64,000 nt of DNA from Bradyrhizobium genosp. SA-3 (GTDB taxonomy: Bacteria; Pseudomonadota; Alphaproteobacteria; Rhizobiales; Xanthobacteraceae): positions 1-64,000 of the forward strand of contig NZ_PSRT01000027.1 in the NCBI RefSeq assembly GCF_004212635.1, given 5' to 3'. This document shows, piece by piece, positions 36,080-45,298 of the stretch (positions within the stretch are counted from its first letter, which is position 1; every line of letters begins with the position of its first letter). The translations under genes and the position numbers were made by a program. Under the pieces are notes generated by a model. It saw only the letters and a list, made by a program, of their open reading frames with translations, was not told where the DNA came from and searched no databases.

Positions 36080-38008
36080 ATGACCAGTGACGTAGCAGTT
36101 CCCGCCCCGGAGACGGCGGCGGCCAACGGGCATGGCGACGCCCACACCACAGCCGGCTTCGGTGCGCTGACGCTCGGCAGCATCGGCGTGGTCTATGGTG
36201 ACATCGGCACCAGCCCGCTCTACGCATTCCGCGAGGCGGTGATGGCCGCCTCAGGCGTGGAGGGGGTGCCGACGCCTGCGGCGGTGCTCGGCGTACTCTC
36301 GCTGATCCTGTGGGCGCTCATCGTCGTGGTGACGCTCAAATACGTCGTGATCCTGCTCCGCGCCGACAACAATGGCGAGGGCGGCACGCTGGCGCTGATG
36401 GCGCTGGCCCAGCGCGCCGTCGGAACCGGCGGAGCGACCGTCGTCCTGCTCGGCATCATCTCCGGCGCCCTGTTCTACGGCGATGCCGTGATCACACCGG
36501 CGCTCTCGGTGCTGTCGGCGATCGAAGGCATGAAGGACGTCACCCTGACGTTCGAGCCTTACATCGTTCCGCTGACCGTCGTGATCCTGGTTTGTCTGTT
36601 CGCCGTGCAGTCACGCGGCACGGCGCGCGTTGCGGCCTTCTTCGGGCCGATCATGTGCGTCTGGTTCGCAGTCCTCGCGGCCGCGGCGATCCATCCGATT
36701 ATCCAGCAGCCGCAGGTGCTGCTCGCGCTGAACCCCCTCTACGCCGTGTCATTCATGCTGCACCATGGCATCATCGGCTTCATCACGCTGGGTGCGGTGT
36801 TTCTGGCTGTGACCGGCGCCGAGGCGCTCTATGCCGACCTTGGCCATTTCGGCAAGCGACCGATCCAGACCGCCTGGCTGTCGATCGTGCTGCCGTCGCT
36901 GGCGCTGAACTATCTGGGGCAGGGCGCTCTCGTGCTCGGCGATCCCGGCGCGATCGTCAGCCCGTTCTTCCAGCTCTTCCCGCAAGGTTTTGTTCGCGGC
37001 AGCATGGTCGTGCTGGCCACCATGGCGACCGTGATCGCGAGCCAGGCGGTGATCACCGGCGCCTATTCGCTGACGCGCCAGGCGATCCAGCTCGGGCTGC
37101 TGCCGCGCTTCGAAATTCGCCATACGTCGGAAGCCCACTCCGGCCAGATCTTCATTCCGCGCATCAACCAGTTGCTGCTGGTCGCGGTGGTGCTGCTGGT
37201 GCTCCTGTTCCGCTCCTCCAGCGCGCTGGCGTCGGCCTACGGCATCTCCGTTACCGGCACCATGGTGGTCACCGCGATGATGGGCTTTGTGGTGATCTGG
37301 AAGGGGTGGCGGTGGTCGTCGCTCGCCGCCGGCGCGCTGATCGCGCCGTTCTTGTTCCTCGACCTGACCTTCCTGACTGCGAACCTCTTGAAGGTGTTCG
37401 AGGGCGGCTGGGTGCCGCTGGCGCTCGGCGCGCTCATGATCATCCTGATGTACACGTGGCGGCGCGGCAGCCGGCTGCTGTTCGATAAGTCGCGCAAGCT
37501 CGAGTTCCCGCTCGCCGACCTCGTGGCAATGCTGGAGAAGCGGCCGCCGCAGCGCGTGCCCGGCACCGCCGTGTTCCTGACCTCGGACCCGCTCAGCGCG
37601 CCGACCGCGCTGATGCATAGTCTGAAGCACTACAAGGTGCTGCACGAGAAGAACGTCATTCTCACCATCGAGACGGCGCAGACCCCGCGGATCGACCCGG
37701 CCGAGCGGGTGAGGCTGGAGCAGATCTCACCGACCTTCACCAAGGTGACGCTGAAGTTCGGCTTCATGGAATCGCCCAACGTGCCCAAGGCGCTGGCGAT
37801 CGCGCGCAAGCTCGGCTGGCAGTTCGACATCATGTCGACCTCGTTCTTCCTGTCCCGCAGGGCGCTGAAGCCGGCGGCCCATTCCGGCATGCCGCGCTGG
37901 CAGGACCGGCTGTTCATCTCGCTGAGCCGCTCGGCGAACGATGCCACCGACTATTTCCAGATCCCCTCAGGCCGCGTGGTCGAGGTCGGAACGCAGGTGA
38001 CGATCTAG
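36080..38008 (+). CDS. kup: KUP system potassium uptake protein, copy 2
   Basis: A 642-residue paralogue of the preceding gene. It has the same signatures: [15 protein letters not shown] near residue 43, [38 protein letters not shown] and the C-terminal [12 protein letters not shown] with [15 protein letters not shown]. The two copies end in the same residues, which points to tandem duplication followed by divergence. The 139-base gap may hold its own promoter. Starts at ATG 36080. Confidence 0.94.
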   Translation: MTSDVAVPAPETAAANGHGDAHTTAGFGALTLGSIGVVYGDIGTSPLYAFREAVMAASGVEGVPTPAAVLGVLSLILWALIVVVTLKYVVILLRADNNGEGGTLALMALAQRAVGTGGATVVLLGIISGALFYGDAVITPALSVLSAIEGMKDVTLTFEPYIVPLTVVILVCLFAVQSRGTARVAAFFGPIMCVWFAVLAAAAIHPIIQQPQVLLALNPLYAVSFMLHHGIIGFITLGAVFLAVTGAEALYADLGHFGKRPIQTAWLSIVLPSLALNYLGQGALVLGDPGAIVSPFFQLFPQGFVRGSMVVLATMATVIASQAVITGAYSLTRQAIQLGLLPRFEIRHTSEAHSGQIFIPRINQLLLVAVVLLVLLFRSSSALASAYGISVTGTMVVTAMMGFVVIWKGWRWSSLAAGALIAPFLFLDLTFLTANLLKVFEGGWVPLALGALMIILMYTWRRGSRLLFDKSRKLEFPLADLVAMLEKRPPQRVPGTAVFLTSDPLSAPTALMHSLKHYKVLHEKNVILTIETAQTPRIDPAERVRLEQISPTFTKVTLKFGFMESPNVPKALAIARKLGWQFDIMSTSFFLSRRALKPAAHSGMPRWQDRLFISLSRSANDATDYFQIPSGRVVEVGTQVTI

Positions 38009-38042
38009 CGTCCGAGCTGGGGCCCCGTCCGTCTCCACCGCT

Positions 38043-38163
38043 GTCATCGCCCGGCCTTGTGCGCACTTGCGCACTGGACCGGGCGATCCAGTATTCCAGA
38101 GACGCTTGTGATTGAACCGAGAAGCCGCGGCGTACTGGATTCCCCGCTTTCGCGGGGAATGAC
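38043..38163. repeat. Composite intergenic repeat, family C
   Basis: Contains CGCCCGG...CCGGGCG arms around TTGTGCGCACTTGCGCACTGG, the words GATCCAGTATTCCAGAGACGC, and a hairpin TTCCCCGCTTTCGCGGGGAA at 38140-38159. Similar words (GGGGCATCCAGTACTCCGTGACGCC) occur at 19330-19354. The remainder of the 346-base gap up to 38354 shows no gene. Confidence 0.7.
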
Positions 38164-38354
38164 ACCGAAATAATGGCGAGAGGTGAAGCAGGAGCTTCCA
38201 GCATCTGAAACCTGCACTTCAAGTCGCTGTGATTTAGCTTTAACTTGCGCCGCGCGGCTCAAGCCTTTGTAGCGCTTGATTTTCGTTCGCTGAGAGGCGA
38301 GGTTGTCCGCCGGCCGGGGGCATCCCGGCAGGCGCGCGGACGTTGGAGGATGAT

Positions 38355-38681
38355 GTGGCAAACCAGGTACAGGATCTGACCCCGGACGAGGTCTCCAAGG
38401 GTGTCGCGGAAGGGCGCTATCTGCTCGTCGATGTCCGTGAGCCGAACGAGGTCGAGGCCGAAGCCTATCCCTACTGCGTCGTGGTTCCGCTCTCAACCTT
38501 CGATCCCAAGGCGATCCCCGATCCCCAAGGCAAGGAGGTCGTGTTCGCCTGCCGCTCGGGCAAGCGCTCGGTGACGGCCTCGCTGGCCGCGCAGGCGGCG
38601 GGCCTGCCTTACGACAAGCATCTGGCCGGCGGCATGCTGGGCTGGAAGGCGGCCGGTCTTCCCAGCAAGGTCGGTGGCTGA
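38355..38681 (+). CDS. Rhodanese-like domain protein
   Basis: A 108-residue single rhodanese domain, GlpE-like in size. It opens with LTPDEVSKGVAEGRYLLVDVREPNEVEAE, the usual CH2A-type start. The active-site loop is VFACRSGKRS near residue 60-68 with catalytic Cys and basic residues, and the end is LAGGMLGWKAAGLP. GTG 38355 sits five bases after GGAGG and is preferred over TTG 38343, which overlaps that ribosome site. Likely sulfur-transfer role; eight bases before the aminotransferase gene. Confidence 0.9.
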   Translation: MANQVQDLTPDEVSKGVAEGRYLLVDVREPNEVEAEAYPYCVVVPLSTFDPKAIPDPQGKEVVFACRSGKRSVTASLAAQAAGLPYDKHLAGGMLGWKAAGLPSKVGG

Positions 38682-38689
38682 CCCACCCG

Positions 38690-39868
38690 ATGACCAAGAG
38701 CTCTTCGCTAAACAAGGTCTTCGCCGACCTTCCCGTCACTATCTTCGAGGCGATGTCGCAGGCCGCGCGCGACAATGCCGCTATCAATCTCGGCCAGGGC
38801 TTTCCCGACGATCCCGGCCCCGAGGACATCCGCCGCGCCGCGGCCGACGCCTCGCTGAACGGCTACAACCAGTACCCCTCGATGATGGGCCTGCCGGAGC
38901 TGCGCCAGGCGATCGCAACCCATTATGGCCATTGGCACGGGCTCAAGCTCGACCCGATGAGCGAGGTGATGGTGACCTCCGGCGGCACCGAGGCGCTGAC
39001 CTCGGCGATCCTCGCAGTGGTCCAGCCCGGCGACGAGGTGGTCTGCTTCCAGCCGGTCTATGATTCCTATCTGCCGATCATCCGCCAGGCCGGCGGCATT
39101 CCGCGCCTCGTGCGACTCGAGCCGCCGCACTGGCGGCTGAATGAGGACATGCTGAAAAGCGTCTTCAATTCAAAGACCAAGGCGGTGCTGTTCAACAACC
39201 CCTTGAATCCCTCCGCGGTGGTGTATCCGCGCGAGGACCTCGAACTGTTGGCGCGCTACTGCCAGGAATTCGACGTCATCGCGATCTGCGACGAGGTCTG
39301 GGAGCACGTCACTTTCGACGAGCACAAGCACATCCCGCTGATCACCATTCCGGGCATGCGCGAGCGCACCATCAAGGTCGGCTCGGCCGGCAAGATCTTC
39401 TCGCTGACGGGCTGGAAGATCGGCTTCGTTTGCGCCGCGCCGCCGCTCTTGCGCGTCGCTGCCAAGGTGCACCAGTTCCTGACCTTCACCACCGCGCCGA
39501 ACCTCCAGGCCGCCGTCGCCTATGGCCTGGGCAAGTCCGACGACTACTTCCTGTCGATGCGCAAGGACCTGACGCGGAGCAGGGATCGCCTGACCAGGGG
39601 CCTGGAGAGCCTCGGCTTCCCCGTGCTGAAGTCGCAAGGCACCTACTTCCTCACCGTCGACCTGTCGCCGCTCGGGCTCAACGAGAGCGACACCGAGTTC
39701 TGCTGGCGGATCGTCAGGGATTACAAGGTGGCGGCGATCCCGGTGTCGGCGTTCTACGAGCAGGACCCGGTGACCTCCGTGGTGCGCTTCTGCTTTGCCA
39801 AGAAGGACGAGACGCTCGACACCGCGTTGGAGCGGCTGTCGGACGCGGTGCGCGGCCGCAAGAGGTAG
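38690..39868 (+). CDS. Class I/II pyridoxal-phosphate aminotransferase
   Basis: A 392-residue fold-type I aminotransferase. INLGQGFPDDPGPEDI near residue 31 is the opening typical of kynurenine/methionine aminotransferase-like (MtnE/YbdL) proteins. VTSGGTEALTSAI near 97 binds cofactor phosphate, NNPLNPSAVVY near 165 holds the Asn, CDEVWEHVTF near 203 the Asp, and SAGKIFSLTGWKIGF near 234 the Schiff-base Lys. Substrate may be methionine, glutamine or an aromatic oxoacid. It follows a rhodanese gene, which fits sulfur amino acid metabolism weakly. Confidence 0.88.
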   Translation: MTKSSSLNKVFADLPVTIFEAMSQAARDNAAINLGQGFPDDPGPEDIRRAAADASLNGYNQYPSMMGLPELRQAIATHYGHWHGLKLDPMSEVMVTSGGTEALTSAILAVVQPGDEVVCFQPVYDSYLPIIRQAGGIPRLVRLEPPHWRLNEDMLKSVFNSKTKAVLFNNPLNPSAVVYPREDLELLARYCQEFDVIAICDEVWEHVTFDEHKHIPLITIPGMRERTIKVGSAGKIFSLTGWKIGFVCAAPPLLRVAAKVHQFLTFTTAPNLQAAVAYGLGKSDDYFLSMRKDLTRSRDRLTRGLESLGFPVLKSQGTYFLTVDLSPLGLNESDTEFCWRIVRDYKVAAIPVSAFYEQDPVTSVVRFCFAKKDETLDTALERLSDAVRGRKR

Positions 39869-39875
39869 ATTTGAG

Positions 39876-40988
39876 ATGACGAACGTCGGCCGCTCCAGGC
39901 TTTGCCTCGGCTTTGCAATCGCCGCAGCGCTGACGTTGCTCTCCGCTCCCGCCAAGGCCGAGGAGCGGGTCGTCAACTTCTACAACTGGTCCAACTACAT
40001 GGCGCCGGATGTCCTTGAGGCCTTCACCAAGGAGACAGGCATCAAGGTGGTCTACGACACCTTCGACGCCAACGAGACGCTGGAGACGCGCCTGATGGCC
40101 GGCAAGTCCGGCTACGACGTCGTGGTGCCCACGGCCTATTTCCTCCAGCGCCAGATCAAGGCCAACATCTTCCAGAAGCTCGACAAGTCGAAGCTGCCTA
40201 ACTTGGCCAACGCCTGGCCGATGGTAACCAAGCATCTTGCGACCTACGATCCCGGCAACGACTACGCCGCCAACTACATGTGGGGCACGACGGGCATTGG
40301 CTACAACGTCACCAAGGTGAAGCAGATCCTCGGGCCCGATGCGAAGATCGACAGCTGGGACATGGTCTTCAAGCCGGAGAACCTGGCAAAATTCAAAGAC
40401 TGTGGCGTGCACATGCTCGACTCCGCCGACGACATCTTTCCGGCGGCGCTGAACTATCTCGGGCTCGACCCGAACTCGACCAAGCAGGCGGACCTGGAGA
40501 AGGCCGCCGACGCCGTCGCCAAGGTCCGCCCGTCCGTGCGCAAATTCCACTCCTCCGAATACTTAAGCGCGCTCGCCACCGGCGAGATCTGCTTCGTGGT
40601 CGGCTGGTCCGGCGACGTCATGCAGGCCCGCGCCCGCGCGGCGGAGGCAAAGAGCGGCGTCGAGATCAGCTACACGATTCCGAAGGAAGGCGCGCAGATG
40701 TTCTTCGACAATCTCGCGATCCCCGCGGATGCCAAGAACGTCAAGGAGGCCTACGAGCTGATCAACTATCTCTACCGCCCGGACGTTGCCGCCAAAAATT
40801 CGGACTTCCTGTCCTACGCCAACGGCAACCTCGCCAGTCAGAAGCTGGTCGATCCAAAAATCCTGAACGACAAGAACATCTACCCGGACGAGGCGACGCT
40901 CGCAAAACTCTTCGTCATCACGGCGCGTGAGCCGGCGACCCAGCGCATCATCAATAGGCTCTGGACCAAGGTGAAGACGGGGCGTTGA
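39876..40988 (+). CDS. Polyamine-type extracellular solute-binding protein (PotF-like)
   Basis: A 370-residue periplasmic binding protein of the spermidine/putrescine family. The signal peptide spans about residues 8-29 (LCLGFAIAAALTLLSAPAKA). NFYNWSNYMAPDVLEAFTKETG, the FDANETLETRLMAGKSGYDVV block near 65 and WSGDVMQARARA near 240 match PotD/PotF proteins that bind polyamines via aromatic and acidic residues. ATG 39876 lies eight bases after the aminotransferase stop. No permease or ATPase genes follow; the next feature is a repeat and a convergent gene, so the transporter core must be elsewhere. Confidence 0.9.
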   Translation: MTNVGRSRLCLGFAIAAALTLLSAPAKAEERVVNFYNWSNYMAPDVLEAFTKETGIKVVYDTFDANETLETRLMAGKSGYDVVVPTAYFLQRQIKANIFQKLDKSKLPNLANAWPMVTKHLATYDPGNDYAANYMWGTTGIGYNVTKVKQILGPDAKIDSWDMVFKPENLAKFKDCGVHMLDSADDIFPAALNYLGLDPNSTKQADLEKAADAVAKVRPSVRKFHSSEYLSALATGEICFVVGWSGDVMQARARAAEAKSGVEISYTIPKEGAQMFFDNLAIPADAKNVKEAYELINYLYRPDVAAKNSDFLSYANGNLASQKLVDPKILNDKNIYPDEATLAKLFVITAREPATQRIINRLWTKVKTGR

Positions 40989-41000
40989 GCGACACGTCCG

Positions 41001-41085
41001 TCATTGCGAGCGAAGCGAAGCAATCCAGAATTTCTCTGCTGGGGGCACTCTGGATAGCTTCGTCGCTTCGCTCCTCGCAATGACG
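41001..41085. repeat. Palindromic repeat, family A (copy 3)
   Basis: TCATTGCGAGCGAAGCGAAG at 41001-41020 pairs with CTTCGCTCCTCGCAATGA at 41067-41084, with CAATCCAGA / TCTGGATAG extending the hairpin inward. It lies between the convergent binding-protein and lpxXL genes and could act as a bidirectional transcription end. Confidence 0.8.
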
Positions 41086-41091
41086 GTGCAA

Positions 41092-42024
41092 CTACCGCCA
41101 CCGCCGGTGCAGCCAGAGCCACTGCTCGGGATGCTCGCGCACCCAGCTCTCCACCACGCTCGTGATCGCCTGGGTCGTGCCCTGGATGTCGATCTTGCCC
41201 TCAGTGTCGCGGACCGGCTTGATCTCTTCGGTCAGCTCGCCGCGAAAGCGGCCGCCGGGGAGGCGGATGATGCGGACGCCGTGGATCGGGCATTCGACCT
41301 GGCGCAAGAGGCGCGCCAGCATCGGATTGGCGCGGGTTTTACGGCCGAAGAAGGTAACCTCGACGCCGGCGGTGAGGTACTGGTCGATCAGCATGGCGAC
41401 GTGCTTGCCATCCTTCAGCGCCTGCGCGAGCCGCAGCGGCGCGTCGCGCCCCGCAGGGATCAGCGTGCCCATGTTGACCTGACGCATCTCCTGGATGATG
41501 CGGTCGGCAGAGGCGATGTTCGGCCGGCGATAGAGGATCGCGGTATCCAGCCCGTGCGCGACGGCGGCGAGCGCCGGCAATTCCCAGTTGGCGAGATGCG
41601 CGGCGAAGATCAGCGCCGGCTTGCCGTCGTCGCGGATCTGGTCGAACAGCTCGATGCTGCGCGGCGACAATTCGATCCGGCTCTTTTCAGGGTGATCGCG
41701 GTCATAATCCCAGACATGGTCGATATGGGCGAACTCGGCGCCGACGCGGCCGAGATTGTCCCAGACGCCCATCAGGATCTGTTCGATCTCCTCCGGCGAT
41801 TTCTCCGGAAATGCCGCAGTGAGGTTGGCGCGGCCGATGCGATGCTCGCGCAGGCGCGGCCCGATCAGCTTTACGACGCGTGCGAAAAAGTCCGAAGTCT
41901 TGACCGGATCGAAATAGCGCGTGGTGCGCAGCAGGCCGACCGTGGCGGCGCCGATCAGGCTGCCTCCGATCGATTTGGCAGCCTCCCGCGCGCGGGCTTT
42001 CGTCCTCGCAGTCAGCAGCGCCAT
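41092..42024 (-). CDS. lpxXL: Lipid A very-long-chain acyltransferase (LpxXL, LpxL/HtrB family)
   Basis: A 310-residue membrane-bound lysophospholipid-acyltransferase-like enzyme of the LpxL/HtrB family. The catalytic HLANWE (HX4E) is near residue 142, and a later GTLIPAGRDAPLRLAQAL and FFGRKTRANP region belongs to the family core. In rhizobia, LpxXL moves the 27-hydroxyoctacosanoyl chain from AcpXL to lipid A. That role is inferred here because the gene ends a cluster with acpXL, fabZ- and two fabF-like genes. It begins eight bases after fabF1XL. Confidence 0.9.
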   Translation of the reverse strand: MALLTARTKARAREAAKSIGGSLIGAATVGLLRTTRYFDPVKTSDFFARVVKLIGPRLREHRIGRANLTAAFPEKSPEEIEQILMGVWDNLGRVGAEFAHIDHVWDYDRDHPEKSRIELSPRSIELFDQIRDDGKPALIFAAHLANWELPALAAVAHGLDTAILYRRPNIASADRIIQEMRQVNMGTLIPAGRDAPLRLAQALKDGKHVAMLIDQYLTAGVEVTFFGRKTRANPMLARLLRQVECPIHGVRIIRLPGGRFRGELTEEIKPVRDTEGKIDIQGTTQAITSVVESWVREHPEQWLWLHRRWR

Positions 42025-42032
42025 GCGTCCGG

Positions 42033-43310
42033 TCAGGCCGGTTCGCGAGTCAGGATCAGCGAGGCGTTCTGGCCGCCGAAGCCGAACGAGTTCGACATCA
42101 CCGCAGTGACGCGGGCATCGCGCGCCTTGTTGCCGACGACGTTGAACAGGATCGTCGGATCCGGGGTCTCGTAGTTGATCGTCGGCGGGATGCGCTGATG
42201 CTCGAGCGTGAGCAGCGAGAAGATCGCCTCGACCGCGCCGGCAGCCGAGATCGTGTGGCCGACCATCGACTTGTTGGAGGTGACTGGAATCTTCTGCGCG
42301 AGCTCGCCGAACACGGCCGATGTCGTGTTGAACTCCATCTTGTCGTTCTCGGGTGTCGAGGTGCCGTGCGCGTTGATGTGGTCGATCTGGTCCGGCGTCA
42401 TGCCGGCATCGGCCAGCGTCTTGTTCATGCAGCCGATGATCGGCTTGCCGTCGGGCGAGGAGCGGGTGCGATGGAAGGAATCAGTGAGCTCGCCGCAGCC
42501 GGCGATCACGCCGAGGATCTTTGCGCCGCGCGCAGTCGCCGCCTCGTAGCTTTCGAGCACCAGCGCGCCGGCCCCTTCCGCCATCACAAAACCATCGCGG
42601 TTCTTGGAGAAGGGGCGGGAGGCCGCCTGCGGCGGATCGTTCTGGGTCGACAGCGCAGAAAGCAGCGAGAAGCGCACCAGCGCTTCCGGGTTCACGGTAC
42701 CGTCGGTCGCGACGCACAGCGCGGCGTCTGTCTCGCCGCGGCGGATCGCCTCGACGCCGAGCTGGATCGAGGTCGCGCCCGAGGCGCACGCCGTCGACAG
42801 CGAGATCGGCGAGCCCTTGGTGCCGAACGTCTCGGCGAGATGCGCGGCGACAGAGCCGAACATGAAGCGATGATGGTAGGCGCTGTACTTGCCGCCGCCG
42901 GAAATGCGCAGCAAATCGTCATAGGTGATGTCGAGCTGGCCGACGGCGCGACCGAGTTCGCGACGCTGCGGCCATTCGACCTCGACCGGCGCAACCGCGA
43001 GGAAGAGGGGACCAGGGAAATCCGCCTTGGCGCCGATGCCGGCCTGCTCGAGCGCTTCCTGCGTCACCAGCTCGGCCATCCGCTCGGAGAGGGCGGTGGA
43101 GGAGAACGGATCGACGCTGACGAAATCCACGGTACCGGCCATCGTGGTCCTGAGGCCGTCGATCGGAAAGCGCGTGATGGTGCGAATACCGGATTCGCCG
43201 GCGACCAGCTTCGCCCAATTGTCGGCCTTGCCGGCGCCGAGCGAGGTCATGATGCCCATGCCGGTGACGACGACGACGGGACGCCCGAATTTGTCGCGTG
43301 GTGCAGTCAT
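42033..43310 (-). CDS. fabF1XL: Beta-ketoacyl-ACP synthase, catalytically complete (FabF1XL)
   Basis: A 425-residue FabF-type ketosynthase with the full triad: Cys in STACASGATS near residue 174, His in NAHGTSTPEND near 317 and His in SNKSMVGHTISAAG near 353. VVTGMGIMTSLG opens the first half and a glycine-rich SNSFGFGGQNASL ends the second. It would elongate the very-long-chain acyl group on AcpXL for lipid A. Located between fabF2XL (17 bases upstream) and lpxXL. An alcohol dehydrogenase gene that I recall at this place in other rhizobia is absent. Confidence 0.9.
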   Translation of the reverse strand: MTAPRDKFGRPVVVVTGMGIMTSLGAGKADNWAKLVAGESGIRTITRFPIDGLRTTMAGTVDFVSVDPFSSTALSERMAELVTQEALEQAGIGAKADFPGPLFLAVAPVEVEWPQRRELGRAVGQLDITYDDLLRISGGGKYSAYHHRFMFGSVAAHLAETFGTKGSPISLSTACASGATSIQLGVEAIRRGETDAALCVATDGTVNPEALVRFSLLSALSTQNDPPQAASRPFSKNRDGFVMAEGAGALVLESYEAATARGAKILGVIAGCGELTDSFHRTRSSPDGKPIIGCMNKTLADAGMTPDQIDHINAHGTSTPENDKMEFNTTSAVFGELAQKIPVTSNKSMVGHTISAAGAVEAIFSLLTLEHQRIPPTINYETPDPTILFNVVGNKARDARVTAVMSNSFGFGGQNASLILTREPA

Positions 43311-43327
43311 GTCGATCCCCGCTTCAG

Positions 43328-44533
43328 CTAGCTCACTGCCTCGACCAGCGCCATGCCTTCGCCGCGCCAGTGTCCGGCCCCTACCACCACGATCTGGGTG
43401 GGTGCGCCCCGCATTTCAATCTCGGTCCCCGTGGAATCATTCGGCGGGAACAGCGCGCCGCGCGAGATCGACAGTGCGGCGAGGGCAATGCCGAGCGGGA
43501 ATTGCGTCTCCATGGTGTGGCCGAACATCGTGCCGGTCGAGCGCACCGGGAGCTCGGCATGGTTCTTCAGGAAGCTGCGCTCTTCCGAGGTCGCGGGCTC
43601 GGCGCCGGTCGCGCCTGATATGATCGCGCCCTTGCCCGCGCGCTTGGGCAGCTTTTCCCAAAGCTTCTCCAGTGTCGCAGTCATGTCGCCACCCTGCTTG
43701 CGCCGGGCGAGGTCGGCAACGACGCTCGACAGCTTTGCGAACGGCTTGGCGCCGCGCGCCTCTGCATGCGCCCGTGATTCGAGCACCAGAAAGGCGCCGG
43801 CCGAACCGAGCGCGAAGCCGGGATGCTCCTTGCGTGCCCAGACGGGCGCGAACTTGTCCTTCAGGTTGAAGTCGCCGAATGCGTAGAGAACCAGCAGGTC
43901 CTTGCGCTCGCCATTGTGCGAGCCGCCGACCAGCGCGATGTCGCTCTCGCCCGAGGCAATGCGCGCGAGCGCAATGCGGGCGGCGTCGGCGCCGGCGACC
44001 TCTTCACCCATGAAGGTGCGCGAGGTGCCGCCGAGACCATGGACGATGGCGATGTTGCCGGCCAGCAGGTTGGAAAGCTGGGCCAGGAACAGGGTGGGGC
44101 GCAGATCGCTCATCAGCCGCTCGTTGAGGAAGCCGGGCGCGTTGGCGCCCTTGGCCTCGGCCGTAAGCACGCCGGTGTCGACGTTGAGGTCGCGCTCGCC
44201 GCCGCCTGCGGCGATCACCATGTCGATCTTCGACAGGATGTCCTTGTTGCCCTTGATCCCGGCGGAGTCGAGCGCAAGGCCCGCGGCATAGGTGCCGATA
44301 CGCTGCCAGGCTTCCATCTGGCGCTGGTCGCCCTTCTTCGGAATCTGGCTGTCGAAAGAGACCGGCATCAAGGGATGCACGATGTAGGGCGCAAAGCCCT
44401 TCTCGTCGACATTGATGCGCTTCTCCTGGAGCGCGGCCCAGTTGGCGTCGAGCCCCTCGCCGAGCGAGGTGGCAAGGCCAATGCCGGTGATCCAGACTTC
44501 CGTCTGGGCGGGCTTCGAAGCAGTCTCAGTCAT
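43328..44533 (-). CDS. fabF2XL: Ketosynthase homologue lacking the catalytic Cys (FabF2XL)
   Basis: A 401-residue thiolase-fold protein of the KAS II family: EVWITGIGLATSLGEGLDANW opens it and VVVGAGHWRGEG closes it. At the nucleophile position the local sequence is GLGGTSRTFMGEE, with no cysteine. The first active-site His is also gone (ISGATGAEPATSEE instead of NAHGTSTP), while GTMFGHTME keeps the second. It therefore cannot condense acyl groups by the usual route and resembles chain-length-factor subunits of type II polyketide synthases. It overlaps fabZXL by four bases and probably pairs with FabF1XL. Confidence 0.85.
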   Translation of the reverse strand: MTETASKPAQTEVWITGIGLATSLGEGLDANWAALQEKRINVDEKGFAPYIVHPLMPVSFDSQIPKKGDQRQMEAWQRIGTYAAGLALDSAGIKGNKDILSKIDMVIAAGGGERDLNVDTGVLTAEAKGANAPGFLNERLMSDLRPTLFLAQLSNLLAGNIAIVHGLGGTSRTFMGEEVAGADAARIALARIASGESDIALVGGSHNGERKDLLVLYAFGDFNLKDKFAPVWARKEHPGFALGSAGAFLVLESRAHAEARGAKPFAKLSSVVADLARRKQGGDMTATLEKLWEKLPKRAGKGAIISGATGAEPATSEERSFLKNHAELPVRSTGTMFGHTMETQFPLGIALAALSISRGALFPPNDSTGTEIEMRGAPTQIVVVGAGHWRGEGMALVEAVS

Positions 44534-45000
44534 GGCGATACGGCCTGTTGCGGAAAGCCGATGCGCTTGGCGAATGCGTCCATGTAGCCGCGCATATCCG
44601 CATTGGGGAAGGGGATCAGCGTGAAGGTGAGTGCCGAGTTTGCGCGCAGCTTGCCGCCGACCCTGATCTTGGCTTCGGTCATGGCATAGCCCGAGCCTTC
44701 ATGGGTAAGGCTCGCTTCGATGCTCATGAGATCGCCCGGGTAGACCGAACCGCGGACCTTGGCCTCCTTCACGGCGGCCAGGATCGGCATGCGTTCGAAC
44801 TTGAACACGCCGAGCTGAAGCCAGCCGGAGGCTTGCGCCATCGATTCGATCAGGAGCACGCCGGGCATCAAGGGATAGCCCGGGAAGTGCCCCTCGAAGA
44901 CGGTGCTCTCCTTCGGGACTTGGGCCTCGACGACGATCGTCTTCTCGTCGACCTTGAGGTCGACGATACGATCGATCATGTGGAAGTATTCGAGTTGCAT
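44530..45000 (-). CDS. fabZXL: FabZ-like 3-hydroxyacyl-ACP dehydratase (FabZXL)
   Basis: A 156-residue hot-dog-fold dehydratase. EGHFPGYPLMPGVLLIESMAQ-type residues near 37-57 give the catalytic His and the Glu of ESMAQ. The start MQLEYFHMIDRIVDL is FabZ/FabA-like. The substrate is inferred to be the growing very-long-chain acyl-AcpXL because acpXL lies ten bases upstream and a ketosynthase follows with an ATGA overlap. Confidence 0.9.
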   Translation of the reverse strand: MQLEYFHMIDRIVDLKVDEKTIVVEAQVPKESTVFEGHFPGYPLMPGVLLIESMAQASGWLQLGVFKFERMPILAAVKEAKVRGSVYPGDLMSIEASLTHEGSGYAMTEAKIRVGGKLRANSALTFTLIPFPNADMRGYMDAFAKRIGFPQQAVSP

Positions 45001-45010
45001 GGCCGCGCGC

Positions 45011-45298
45011 TTAGGCGCTCGCGCCCTTGGCCGCGACGAGCTCGTCGATGCGCGCGCACAGGTTCTTCAGCACGAAATACTGCTCAGTGGTCGCCTTGCC
45101 GTCGTTGACCTCCTGGGTCCACTTTTCCAGCGGCAGCTTGATGCCGAACTGCTTGTCGATCGCGAAGGCGATATCAAGGAAATCGAGGCTGTCGATGCCG
45201 AGATCATCGATGGCATGACTATCCGGCGTGATCGTGTCGCGCGGGATGTCGCAGGTTTCAGCGATGATCGTGGCGACCTGATCGAATGTGGAAGACAT
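45011..45298 (-). CDS. acpXL: Specialised acyl carrier protein AcpXL
   Basis: A 95-residue acyl carrier protein. Ser of [16 protein letters not shown] near residue 37 is the phosphopantetheine site. Compared with housekeeping ACP it has a longer C-terminal part ([22 protein letters not shown]), as in rhizobial AcpXL that carries C28 hydroxy fatty acids. I chose ATG 45298; longer frames upstream are noncoding in appearance. First gene of the cluster, so its promoter is expected in 45299-45500, where I see no certain elements. Confidence 0.92.
   Translation of the reverse strand: MSSTFDQVATIIAETCDIPRDTITPDSHAIDDLGIDSLDFLDIAFAIDKQFGIKLPLEKWTQEVNDGKATTEQYFVLKNLCARIDELVAAKGASA

Noticed and set aside
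38355..40988. Polyamine import operon including the aminotransferase
   Set aside because: Only the binding protein is present. There is no ATPase or permease gene before the convergent lpxXL.
42033..45298. Type II polyketide or secondary metabolite cluster
   Set aside because: The ketosynthase pair, dehydratase and ACP would fit, but AcpXL features and the LpxL-family acyltransferase identify lipid A very-long-chain fatty acid synthesis.
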